Shown in pieces: positions 32,199-40,481 of a DNA stretch of 64,000 nucleotides. Every line of letters starts with the position of its first letter. Position 1 is the first letter of the stretch. The position numbers and the translations under genes are program-made. The DNA comes from Candidatus Saccharimonadota bacterium. GTDB lineage: Bacteria > Patescibacteriota > Saccharimonadia > Saccharimonadales > Saccharimonadaceae. The notes under the pieces were generated by a model, which had not been told where the DNA came from, made no database searches, and was given only the letters and a program-made list of their open reading frames with translations. The stretch is taken from assembly GCA_017962365.1 (NCBI GenBank), contig JAGCVL010000002.1, positions 99,834 to 163,833 of the forward strand, written 5' to 3'.

Positions 32199-33509
32199 TT
32201 ATTTTACAATCACAAATTTATTTTTACCTTTTTTTACAATCGCCGTCTGATTTACAGCCATATCTAAATCTGTCACTTTTACGCCATTCACCGAAATCGC
32301 ACCGCCAGAAATATATTCTCGAGCCTTTTTCTTCGACTCTGCAAATCCCGTCGATGTTAACAAATCCAAAAGTAAAGTTCCCTTCGATACTACCGGCAAA
32401 TATGCCGCAAATTCCGTCAACTCGTCTTCCGAAAAATCCGAAAAATCTGTCTCGCGCGAGAACAGCACCGCCGTCAGATTTTCTACCGCAGCTGCCGCAT
32501 CGCGACCATGCACCACCGACGTTACTTCGCGTGCCAACACTTTCTGTGCTAACCGTTTCTCTGGCGCTTCAAAATGCCGCTTCAAAATGTTCTCAATTTC
32601 CTCCGGCATTAGTAAGGTGTAAATCTTCATCAAATATTCTACACTTGTATCTGGCTGATTCATCCAAAACTGGTAAAAATCAAATATCGAGGTGTAATTT
32701 CCACCGCCATTATCAGAGCTAGCTAGCCACACCGCATTGCCCTCAGACTTGCCGAACTTTCGCCCAGTCACCGGGTCAATCACGAGCGGTGTCGACCACA
32801 CATCTGCTTCTGCATCACAAAGTCTCCGAATCAAGTGTATACCAGACGTACAGTTACCGTACTGGTCTGCCCCACAAAGCTGCAAAGACACACCGTGTTC
32901 ACGGTAGAGATGTAGGAAATCATAGCCCTGAATTAATGTGTACGAAAACTCCGCATAGGAAATCCCAGCTCCACCTTCACCAATCCGTTTCTGCACAAAC
33001 TGCCGATCAAGTAGCTGTGTCATCGAAAACGCTTTTCCAATCTCACGAAGGAAAGTCAAATAATTCATGTCCTTAAACCAGTCGTAATTATCAACCATAG
33101 TGATAGCCCGGGCGGGTCCTGCCGTCGCTTTTCCCCCATCCTCGCAAAGCTCGGTGGGGGTCCCCCAAGCGACGTCACCCGCCCCGAGCATCACCCTTTC
33201 TACTTGCTCTCGAATACATTTCTTATTATGCTCAACTTCATCGATTGATTTCAAATCTCGTTCACCGTTATCTTTCGGGTCACCAATCTGCCCAGTCGCT
33301 CCACCAACTAGAAGCACCGGCTCATAACCATGTCGCACGAAACACGCACACATCATTAGTGCCGCCAAATTGCCAATCGTCAAGGAATCCGCCGACGGGT
33401 CCGCTCCCCAATAGAATTTTTTAGACTCACGCGTATCTAAATCCGCAGGATTTTTGATGGTAGTTTCGGCTTTGAAGCCACGATATAATAATTCTTCAGA
33501 TAACTTCAT
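32199..33509 (-). CDS. tyrS: Tyrosyl-tRNA synthetase with an in-frame palindromic insertion
   Basis: A class I synthetase, 436 residues: GADPSADSLTIGNL (the HIGH position), LVGGATGQIGDP, VDNYDWFKDMNYLTFLREIGK, QGYDFLHLYREHGVSLQLCGADQYGN, KFGKSEGNAVWL (KMSKS region) and a C-terminal S4 domain (KKKAREYISGGAISVNG). The HIGH motif reads TIGN, lacking both histidines. About 28 extra residues (LGAGDVAWGTPTELCEDGG...) precede VDNYDWF and are encoded by a palindrome at 33100-33194. TATATT lies 6 nt before the ATG (probably leaderless). Confidence 0.95.
   Translation of the reverse strand: MKLSEELLYRGFKAETTIKNPADLDTRESKKFYWGADPSADSLTIGNLAALMMCACFVRHGYEPVLLVGGATGQIGDPKDNGERDLKSIDEVEHNKKCIREQVERVMLGAGDVAWGTPTELCEDGGKATAGPARAITMVDNYDWFKDMNYLTFLREIGKAFSMTQLLDRQFVQKRIGEGGAGISYAEFSYTLIQGYDFLHLYREHGVSLQLCGADQYGNCTSGIHLIRRLCDAEADVWSTPLVIDPVTGRKFGKSEGNAVWLASSDNGGGNYTSIFDFYQFWMNQPDTSVEYLMKIYTLLMPEEIENILKRHFEAPEKRLAQKVLAREVTSVVHGRDAAAAVENLTAVLFSRETDFSDFSEDELTEFAAYLPVVSKGTLLLDLLTSTGFAESKKKAREYISGGAISVNGVKVTDLDMAVNQTAIVKKGKNKFVIVK
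33100..33194 (-). repeat. Palindromic insertion element inside tyrS
   Basis: A 95-bp nested inverted repeat with arms 33100-33138 and 33155-33194. Matching blocks are GTGAT/ATCAC, GCGGGT/ACCCGC, CGTCGCTT/AAGCGACG and CCCCCA/TGGGGG. It is GC-rich against its surroundings and leaves the tyrS frame intact. Confidence 0.8.
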
Positions 33510-33551
33510 ATATATAATATACCACATCTCGCGTAGCTTCGCTACACCATA

Positions 33552-35606
33552 TTATTCCCACACTGGCAAATCTTCTGGAAATGGATCAAAATCTTCCTCG
33601 GAAAAATCATCAAACGAGCCCGCATTCTTCACGCCATATCCACCCCTAAATCCAGTCTCGATATCATTAAACCCATCCGCGTCCTCATCCCGATATCCTG
33701 ACGACCCATACGGATTATAACCAAGCTCCGTCAAAAATCTCGACGGCATACTATAATTCCGACTGCCATATGAATATCTCGACGCCGCATAGGTCAGAAA
33801 CAGCCTCTGCATCGCCCGTGTCATCCCCACATACATCAGCCTCCGCTCTTCCTCTAGCTCGTTTTCATCATCATACGCGCGCGAGCCTGGGAACAATCCC
33901 TCCTCAAGCCCCACCACAAAAACCACCGGAAATTCCAACCCCTTCGCCGCATGAAGTGTCATCAAAGTCACTGCTTGCTTTCCGGCCACCTCATCCGCCG
34001 ATGACATCAGCGCCGCATCCGCTAGAAAATCCTCCAAAGTTTCATGCTCCGCCGCGATTCCTGCTAAAACCTCTAAGTTCCTCATCCTTTCTTCCCCGCT
34101 TGGAGTACCATCATCGGTCAAAGCTTTAAAATCAAAATACTCCACCGCCGACTTCACTATCTCGCCCGGGTTCGACGAGGCATCCACTTTTTTTAGAAAA
34201 TTCACAAGTCTAAGAAGTCCATTTCGTGCTTTCGCCGCGTTTAGCACCTCAACAATATCCGGATTTAAAAGCGGGGCGACGTCACTCATGGAGTCTATCG
34301 CGTCAAGCACTTTCTTTAGCGACACTTCGCCAATTCCAGATAGCACATTCTTGGCCACTCTCTCAAAACTCACTTTATCACGCCCACTCATCACGAGTTT
34401 CAAAATCGCCAGTACATCCTTTACTTCCTTCCGATCGTAAAATCTTACCCCGCCCACAATTTTATATGGAATTTGTCTCGTAATCATCGCCTTTTCAAAA
34501 GCATACGACTGCGCATTTGTCCGATATAGCACCGCAAAATCGCCATAATCTGCAAAATCTTGTGACAACATTATAATTTTTCGCGCCACATACTCCGCCT
34601 CCGCCGTTTCATCCGTCAAACTTTCAATTTCAATCGGCTCTCCATCTCCAGCTTCAGTATAAAGTTCCTTATCGGTCCGCGTTTTATTTTGCCGAATGAT
34701 TTTCTGTGCCGCCTTTAAAATATTTCCCGTCGAACGATAGTTTCGTTCCAACTTCACCACCTTCGCCCCCGGAAAATCTTTTTCAAAATTCAAAATATTC
34801 GTAAAATCCGCCCCTCGCCACGAGTAAATCGACTGCCAGTCATCCCCCACCACACAAATATTTCGTTCTTTCCCTACCAGTAATTTCACCAACTGATATT
34901 GCACGGTATTTGTATCTTGATACTCGTCAATCAAAATATGCTGAAATTTTTCCTGCCACTTTTTTCGCACTTCCGCGTTACGGCTAAACATCTCGAGAGT
35001 CTTTAAGAGTAAATCATCAAAATCTAACGCCCCAGCTTTTTTCTTCTCTTCTTCATATCGCCGAAAAACTTTTGCTATTGCCTGCTGGTTCGGATAAACC
35101 GCTTTCGCCGCGTATTCTTCCGGACCATTACCTTGATTTTTTTCACTCGAAATAATCCCCTGCACCGACTTTGGCTTCAGGGCCTTATTTTCGCTTAATT
35201 TCAAGTCCTTCATAATGCGCTTCATTAGTGCCACCTGGTCATCCGCATCATAAATCACAAAATTTCGATCAAGCCCCGCCGCGTCCGCCTCTTGCCTCAA
35301 AATCTTCACGCATACCCCATGAAACGTTCCCATGTACGGCATAAATCCTCGTGGCGGCTCCTGAGCTTCATGATTTAAGGCCATCAAAGCCCAAAGCCTC
35401 TCCCGCATCTCGTTCGCCGCTTTATTAGTAAATGTCACCGCTAAAATGCGCGAAGGCTCCACACCGTGAGCAATCAAATTTGCAATACGATGCGTCAAAG
35501 TCTTCGTCTTACCAGATCCAGCACCCGCCAGTATCAATACTGGACCTAAGAGACACTCCGCAGCCTCTCGCTGCGCCTCATTTAATCCCTCCAAAATATC
35601 ATCCAT
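33552..35606 (-). CDS. pcrA: UvrD/PcrA-type DNA helicase
   Basis: A superfamily 1A 3'-5' helicase, 684 residues. Motif I LILAGAGSGKTKTLTHRI, Ia VTFTNKAANEMRERL, II ILIDEYQDTN, III VVGDDWQSIYSWRGAD, IV LERNYRST, V VTLMTLHAAKGLEFPVVFVVG and VI RRLMYVGMTRA are present. It acts in repair and in removing protein roadblocks. The C-terminal tail is Gly/Asp-rich. TATAAT is exactly 6 nt before the ATG of MDDILEGLN (an in-frame GTG one codon earlier is less likely). UvrD versus PcrA naming is a convention. Confidence 0.94.
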   Translation of the reverse strand: MDDILEGLNEAQREAAECLLGPVLILAGAGSGKTKTLTHRIANLIAHGVEPSRILAVTFTNKAANEMRERLWALMALNHEAQEPPRGFMPYMGTFHGVCVKILRQEADAAGLDRNFVIYDADDQVALMKRIMKDLKLSENKALKPKSVQGIISSEKNQGNGPEEYAAKAVYPNQQAIAKVFRRYEEEKKKAGALDFDDLLLKTLEMFSRNAEVRKKWQEKFQHILIDEYQDTNTVQYQLVKLLVGKERNICVVGDDWQSIYSWRGADFTNILNFEKDFPGAKVVKLERNYRSTGNILKAAQKIIRQNKTRTDKELYTEAGDGEPIEIESLTDETAEAEYVARKIIMLSQDFADYGDFAVLYRTNAQSYAFEKAMITRQIPYKIVGGVRFYDRKEVKDVLAILKLVMSGRDKVSFERVAKNVLSGIGEVSLKKVLDAIDSMSDVAPLLNPDIVEVLNAAKARNGLLRLVNFLKKVDASSNPGEIVKSAVEYFDFKALTDDGTPSGEERMRNLEVLAGIAAEHETLEDFLADAALMSSADEVAGKQAVTLMTLHAAKGLEFPVVFVVGLEEGLFPGSRAYDDENELEEERRLMYVGMTRAMQRLFLTYAASRYSYGSRNYSMPSRFLTELGYNPYGSSGYRDEDADGFNDIETGFRGGYGVKNAGSFDDFSEEDFDPFPEDLPVWE

Positions 35607-35621
35607 CACTCAATTATACCA

Positions 35622-37172
35622 TCAAATACCAGTTAACGGCTCAATGTCCGCCCCAAGATGCCGAAGCCTCGCCGCAAAATCCTGATACCCGCGTTTAATC
35701 GGATAAATATTACGCAGTATCGAAGTCCCTGGCGCAGCAAGCATCGCTATCAAAACCACCACTGCTGGACGCAAAGCCTGCGGCGCCACCATTTCCGCCG
35801 GTCGCCAATTAGTCGGCCCCTCTATATACACCCGGTGCGCATCAAGTAGCTCCACTTTTGCATTCAAATTAGAAAGCTCAGTCGTGTACACCGCCCGGTT
35901 TTCAAACACCCAGTCATGAATCAAAGTCCTACCCTTAGCCGTCGCCGCAATCACCGAGAAAAATGGCAAATTGTCAATATTAAGCCCCGGAAATGGCATT
36001 GGATGAATTTTATCAATCGGCGCCACTAAATCAGATTTATGAATCGTAAGGTCCACCAGCCTAGTCCGATTATTCATTGACAAATATTCCGCCGATTTTT
36101 CAATCCGCGCACCCATACTTTTCAAAACTTCAAGTTCAATCTCCAAAAACTCAATTGGAGCCCTCTCGATCGTGATTTCAGACTTCGTCACTAGCCCCGC
36201 CGCAATAAAGCTCATCGCCTCAATCGGGTCCTCAGATACGTGATAATCTACGTCCTCATCAATTACCGACCGCCCTCGCACCACCAAAGTGGTCGTACCA
36301 ATACCAGAAATTTTCACACCCAACTTTTCCAAAAAGAAACATACATCTTGCACCATGTAATTTGGCGAAGCCCCCACAATCGTCGTCTGCCCAGGCGACA
36401 AAGCTGCCGCCATTAGCACATTTTCCGTCACCGTATCGCCACGCTCAGTTAGCACGATATACCTATCAGTATATTTATGCAAAGTCTCTTGCCTTATGCC
36501 CACTTCATAAAATCCGCTATTACACTCCGCATCAACCTCCAGCCCAAAAGATTTTAACGCCTGCATATGTGGCTCTACCGTCCGCGTACCAAGCGAGCAT
36601 CCACCCGCATACGGCAACCGAAACCTCGGATATCGATGAAGTAAAGGCCCAAGGAACATAATGATCGAACGCGTCCTGCGTGCCGCTTCGATGTCCATCT
36701 CGTCAAGTTTTAATTCACGTGGTGATATAATTTCTAGGTCACGGTGACGATTTTGCCAGTGACATTTTACCCCTATTGACTCCAAAACTTCAATAATTCT
36801 AAATACTTCTTCAATCCTAGCCACCCGATGTAAAACCGTCCTACCGGAGTTCAAAAGCGCTGCACATAGAAGCCCTACGGCTGCATTTTTTGACGTATTA
36901 ATCGTAATCTCACCATGAAGCTCCTGTCCACCCCGAATCCTATAACTCTGCGAAGCCGAGTCGTTTATAGAGAGAATCTGCGTCCCAAACGCTTCTGACA
37001 GTTTCTTAATCATCTCGAGTGAGATATTTTGTCCGCCTTTTTCAATCCGGTGAATCGCCGATTGACTCGTGCCAACTTTCTCCGCCAGTTCTTCCTGAGT
37101 CCATCCCCGCTCCATCCTCAGGCTCTCAATAGTTTCCCCGATTACTTCATGATAAGTTTTATTCTTTTTCAT
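35622..37172 (-). CDS. murA: UDP-GlcNAc 1-carboxyvinyltransferase (MurA) with N-terminal HTH domain
   Basis: MurA catalyses the first committed step of peptidoglycan synthesis. At 516 residues it is about 90 longer than usual. Residues ~8-62 form an XRE/Cro-type helix-turn-helix (LRMERGWTQEELAEKVGTSQ, AIHRIEKGGQNIS). From ~75 on is the enolpyruvyl transferase: K95 in TSKNAA, the catalytic Cys192 in YAGGCSLGTRTVEPH, and FPGLNIDNLPFFSVIA. The reading frame is continuous, and TATAAT lies 6 nt before the ATG. The fusion suggests an enzyme that also binds DNA or senses flux; its function is inference. Confidence 0.9.
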   Translation of the reverse strand: MKKNKTYHEVIGETIESLRMERGWTQEELAEKVGTSQSAIHRIEKGGQNISLEMIKKLSEAFGTQILSINDSASQSYRIRGGQELHGEITINTSKNAAVGLLCAALLNSGRTVLHRVARIEEVFRIIEVLESIGVKCHWQNRHRDLEIISPRELKLDEMDIEAARRTRSIIMFLGPLLHRYPRFRLPYAGGCSLGTRTVEPHMQALKSFGLEVDAECNSGFYEVGIRQETLHKYTDRYIVLTERGDTVTENVLMAAALSPGQTTIVGASPNYMVQDVCFFLEKLGVKISGIGTTTLVVRGRSVIDEDVDYHVSEDPIEAMSFIAAGLVTKSEITIERAPIEFLEIELEVLKSMGARIEKSAEYLSMNNRTRLVDLTIHKSDLVAPIDKIHPMPFPGLNIDNLPFFSVIAATAKGRTLIHDWVFENRAVYTTELSNLNAKVELLDAHRVYIEGPTNWRPAEMVAPQALRPAVVVLIAMLAAPGTSILRNIYPIKRGYQDFAARLRHLGADIEPLTGI

Positions 37173-37231
37173 AAAAAAATTATATCACACGATGAATAAT
37201 TGTAAAGTCAAAAATATGCTATAATTGACTC

Positions 37232-38284
37232 ATGAAAACTATTCGAGATATAGATGTTAAAAATAAAATCGTCCTTGTCCGCACGGATTATAATGTGCCA
37301 GTAAAAGAAGGCAAAGCTACTAGCGGCCTTCGCATTCGCGCCAGCCTCCCTACTATTAATTACCTATTAGAGCACGGTGCCAAACGAATTATCTTAATCT
37401 CCCATCTCGGCCGCCCAGAAGGCAAACTCACACCAGAAACCACCCTCTATCCAGCCGTCAATGTCCTAAAAAAACTCCTGCCGGAGCTAACTATCGGCTT
37501 CTACCATCTTCCGCAGAAAGGCAAGCAAATTCCTATCCCGGATAACGTCAAAGTTGCCGCTCTAGAAAATCTCCGCACCGACCCCGGCGAAGAAGCCAAT
37601 GATAAAAACTTTATTAAAAATATCATCGATGCCGTAAACGCCGATATCTATGTGCAAGATGGCTTCGCTGTCGTTCACCGCGCCCACGCTTCCACCGACG
37701 CAGTCAAAAACTTCCTGCCCATCTATGCTGGCTTACTCATCGAAAAAGAAGTAGCAAATCTTAAAAAAGCTATCGAAAACCCCACAAAACCTCTTCTTTT
37801 CATCCTTGGTGGCGCCAAAGTTTCCGACAAGCAACCTTTAATTGATAAATTTGCAAACTCGGCAGACAATATCTTTGTTGGCGGCAAAATCGCTGCCGAC
37901 GGCTACAAAGCGACTTCTGACAATATTTACGTAGCCGAAGATTTCGACGAAAATGCCGCCGGTGACAAGCTCGATGTCGGTCCCCTTTCTACCGGCAAAT
38001 TAGCCGGCCTCATTACCGATGCAAACACCATTATCTGGAACGGTCTCCTCGGTAAAGCCGAAGATCCAGCTTATGCTACCGCCTCTACTATTGCTGCTGA
38101 ACTTATCGGCGAAAAACAGGGCGTTACCAGTATTATCTGCGGCGGCGACACCGCTGGCTTTGTCGAAAACCTTATCGCGGACCACCCAAATCTGAGTTAC
38201 AGCCTCATTTCTACCGGTGGTGGCGCCGCTCTTGAATTTCTCCTCAGTAAAGACCTCCCCGGCCTCTCCGCCATCGAATCATAA
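37232..38284 (+). CDS. pgk: Phosphoglycerate kinase
   Basis: Glycolytic enzyme making ATP and 3-phosphoglycerate from 1,3-bisphosphoglycerate. Key motifs are VLVRTDYNVPV, RIRASLPTINYLL, LISHLGRPEG, ALENLRTDPGEE, DGFAVVHRAHAST, LGGAKVSDK, ICGGDTAGF and STGGGAALEFL. At 350 residues it is roughly 40 shorter than typical PGK, the missing parts being surface loops, with catalytic residues intact. TATAAT is exactly 6 nt before the ATG. With pyk nearby it shows that lower glycolysis is present. Confidence 0.96.
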   Translation: MKTIRDIDVKNKIVLVRTDYNVPVKEGKATSGLRIRASLPTINYLLEHGAKRIILISHLGRPEGKLTPETTLYPAVNVLKKLLPELTIGFYHLPQKGKQIPIPDNVKVAALENLRTDPGEEANDKNFIKNIIDAVNADIYVQDGFAVVHRAHASTDAVKNFLPIYAGLLIEKEVANLKKAIENPTKPLLFILGGAKVSDKQPLIDKFANSADNIFVGGKIAADGYKATSDNIYVAEDFDENAAGDKLDVGPLSTGKLAGLITDANTIIWNGLLGKAEDPAYATASTIAAELIGEKQGVTSIICGGDTAGFVENLIADHPNLSYSLISTGGGAALEFLLSKDLPGLSAIES

Positions 38285-38287
38285 AAA

Positions 38288-38306
38288 ATGGTAGTCGCGG
38301 CGGGAT
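38288..38306 (-). repeat. Copy of the tRNA-Glu 3' end
   Basis: 19 bp identical to 38372-38390, 84 bp downstream of the original in the same orientation, starting directly after the pgk stop codon. It corresponds to the last 18 nt of the tRNA including CCA. Confidence 0.85.
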
Positions 38307-38343
38307 GGGCTATCTCTTCACGTCCACCATCAGAACAAAAAAC

Positions 38344-38366
38344 AAGCCACAAGTGGCTTCTTTTTT
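38344..38366. terminator. Bidirectional terminator between pgk and tRNA-Glu
   Basis: AAGCCAC (38344-38350) pairs with GTGGCTT (38353-38359). A T-run follows on the plus strand and an A-run precedes it, so it can stop pgk (plus) and tRNA-Glu (minus). Confidence 0.85.
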
Positions 38367-38372
38367 GTCTTA

Positions 38373-38449
38373 TGGTAGTCGCGGCGGGATTCGAACCCGC
38401 GATTGCATGGATGAAAACCATGTGTCCTAGGCCTCTAGACGACGCGACC
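38373..38449 (-). tRNA. tRNA-Glu(UUC)
   Basis: Acceptor GGTCGCG/CGCGACT, anticodon stem CATGG/CCATG and loop TTTTCAT (anticodon TTC), T-arm GCGGG-TTCGAAT-CCCGC, encoded CCA. A copy of its last 18 nt lies 84 bp downstream, beyond a terminator. Confidence 0.95.
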
Positions 38450-38475
38450 ACGTGTGTATATTATAGCAAAAACCG

Positions 38476-39009
38476 TCAAAAAGTGCAAGCGTAGTGATAA
38501 TCTACATGATAATCATACTTTGTAAACGGCTCGTCAGGATAAACTTTTACATATGTAGCTTCCGGATCACAATACCCGGTTATATAATCCGCTAGCGAGC
38601 TATAGCGCTCACTATCAAATAATAGCAACTGCCGAAGCGTAATTTTCGAAAACCCAGTCTCAGTATATCGCGACATAACATCGCCAAGTGGTTTATCCTC
38701 AGCGCCATAACTCTCCACTCGTGGATAAAAATAATTTTCATAATAATCAGCCGTAATTATTTCAATTTTCTTAGTCACAAGACTCTCTGGATTATTTAGC
38801 GTCACCGCCAAAATCGCCAAAATCACAGCCAGCATCGCAACGATAATCACACCCACAATCACACGTCGACTAATCTTAAAAATTTTCTTATCGCGATCAG
38901 AAAGCCCCCGACGGCTGGAAAATCTAGTCCGCCCAGCATGAACCTTAGCGCTAGAAGTCTTCGTGCGCTTTACCCTTTTAGTTTTGGCAGTTTTCTTCAC
39001 ATTAGCCAT
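38476..39009 (-). CDS. Membrane-anchored exported protein of unknown function
   Basis: 177 residues. A strongly basic N-terminus of ~48 residues (KKTAKTKRVKRTKTSSAK, RTRFSSRRGLSDRDKK) precedes a transmembrane helix at about 51-72 (VIVGVIIVAMLAVILAILAV). A Tyr/Asp-rich external domain follows with two Cys (YCDPEATYVKVYPDEPF, YHYACTF) that could form a disulfide. TATAAT lies 6 nt before the ATG, and the divergent pyk starts 44 bp away. Not recognised; the DsbA-like enzyme could act on it (inference). Confidence 0.65.
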   Translation of the reverse strand: MANVKKTAKTKRVKRTKTSSAKVHAGRTRFSSRRGLSDRDKKIFKISRRVIVGVIIVAMLAVILAILAVTLNNPESLVTKKIEIITADYYENYFYPRVESYGAEDKPLGDVMSRYTETGFSKITLRQLLLFDSERYSSLADYITGYCDPEATYVKVYPDEPFTKYDYHVDYHYACTF

Positions 39010-39053
39010 AAGCTCATTATACCATATTCATCAAAATATGGTAAAATATTCAC

Positions 39054-40481
39054 ATGAGTAAACTGTTTAAGAGAACTAAAATTCTGGCTACGGTAGGGCC
39101 AGCGACCAACTCACCGGAAATTATCGAAGAAATAATCATGTCTGGAGTAAACGGCTGCCGATTAAATTGTTCCCATGGTTCAAACGAAGAACGCGAAACC
39201 CAAATCGGCTGGATCAGAAAAGCCGCCGAGAAGAAAGGCCGTAGCGTCGCTATTTTGCAAGATTTACAAGGCCCAAAAATCCGACTCGGTATGCTAAAAG
39301 ACAATCGTCTCGATGTACATAGGGGTGATATTTTGGTGCTCGAAGCGTCCCCAGAATACGAACACGACGGCGGCTCCACCATTCCAGTACAGTACAATCT
39401 CGCCGAAAAATGTAAAGTCGGCGAGCCATTATCCATGTTTGATGGCAAAGTAAAAACCATTGTCAAGGAAATTATTTCAAAAACCGCAATCAGCGTGGAA
39501 GTCTTAAACGATGGTTTCATCATGTCAAAAAAAGGCCTTAATCTTCCCGATACGGATTTTAGCGGCGATATTTTAACCAAAAAAGACCTGAGCGACATCG
39601 AATGGGGTGCCAGCGCAGACATCGACTATGTCGCTTTATCTTTCGTCCAATCAGCATCCGACATCGAAAACCTACGCCAGATTCTATTATCACACGGCTC
39701 CACCGCCCGCGTTATCGCCAAAATCGAGACCAAAAAAGCCATCTCCTCAGATGAACATCTCGAATCAATCGTAAAAGCCGCGGACGGCATCATGGTCGCA
39801 CGCGGAGACATGGCCGTCGAGGCCGGCGCCGAGGTCGTGCCGACCATGCAGCGCAAGCTCATCGCCATGTGCCGCCGGCACGGCAAACTTTGCATCGTAG
39901 CTACCCAAATGATGTCATCCATGGTAGACAACCCAGAACCAACCCGCGCCGAGGTTTCCGATGTTGCCACCGCCGTCGTACAGGGCGCCGACGTCGTTAT
40001 GTTGTCAGACGAGACCGCCAACGGCTCTTACCCAGTCGAGACTGTCCGCGCAATGAAAAAAGTTATCCTCTACACCCAAAATCATTCTCGCGTAGCTTCC
40101 ATCGCACGTGACAGCGATGGTGGCATTTACAATGCAATTTCCGCCACGGCAGTCAAATTAGCCGAAGAGATCGATGCCGACGCCATCATTTGTCAAACCG
40201 CCTCTGGCGCCACCGCTTTTGCGACTGCCGCCGAACGCCCCAATCTGCCAATCGTATCCGTCACATCAAATCCACGTGTCGCCAATCAACTTGCACTCAT
40301 CTACGCAAACTCCGCTTTCGTGAGACCATATTCGGACGAATTCGGCTTATCGCTCGCCGAAGAGCTCAAAGCTTCCGGATACCTCAAATGTAAAGAAGGC
40401 AAAAAAGACCTCCTCACCGTCATCGTTTCAGGCGATAAAAACAAATACGGTACCGACACCATCCGCGTCCGTAAAGTCTAA
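39054..40481 (+). CDS. pyk: Pyruvate kinase
   Basis: The last glycolytic step, phosphoenolpyruvate to pyruvate with ATP formation. The 475 residues contain TKILATVGPATNSPEII, CRLNCSHGSNEER, LQDLQGPKIRLG, the B domain, VALSFVQSASDIENLR, IAKIETKKAISS and MVARGDMAVEAGAEVVP. The C-terminal domain with CRRHGKLCIVATQMMSSMVDNPEPTRAE (shown in part) and VVMLSDETANGSYPVE is complete. TAAAAT lies exactly 6 nt before the ATG (probably leaderless), divergent from the 38476 gene. Confidence 0.97.
   Translation: MSKLFKRTKILATVGPATNSPEIIEEIIMSGVNGCRLNCSHGSNEERETQIGWIRKAAEKKGRSVAILQDLQGPKIRLGMLKDNRLDVHRGDILVLEASPEYEHDGGSTIPVQYNLAEKCKVGEPLSMFDGKVKTIVKEIISKTAISVEVLNDGFIMSKKGLNLPDTDFSGDILTKKDLSDIEWGASADIDYVALSFVQSASDIENLRQILLSHGSTARVIAKIETKKAISSDEHLESIVKAADGIMVARGDMAVEAGAEVVPTMQRKLIAMCRRHGKLCIVATQMMSSMVDNPEPTRAEVSDVATAVVQGADVVMLSDETANGSYPVETVRAMKKVILYTQNHSRVASIARDSDGGIYNAISATAVKLAEEIDADAIICQTASGATAFATAAERPNLPIVSVTSNPRVANQLALIYANSAFVRPYSDEFGLSLAEELKASGYLKCKEGKKDLLTVIVSGDKNKYGTDTIRVRKV

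Noticed and set aside
33533..33548. Small palindrome GTAGC/GCTAC between pcrA and tyrS
   Set aside because: Only five pairs with a 3-nt loop and no T-run. Too weak to call a terminator or element.
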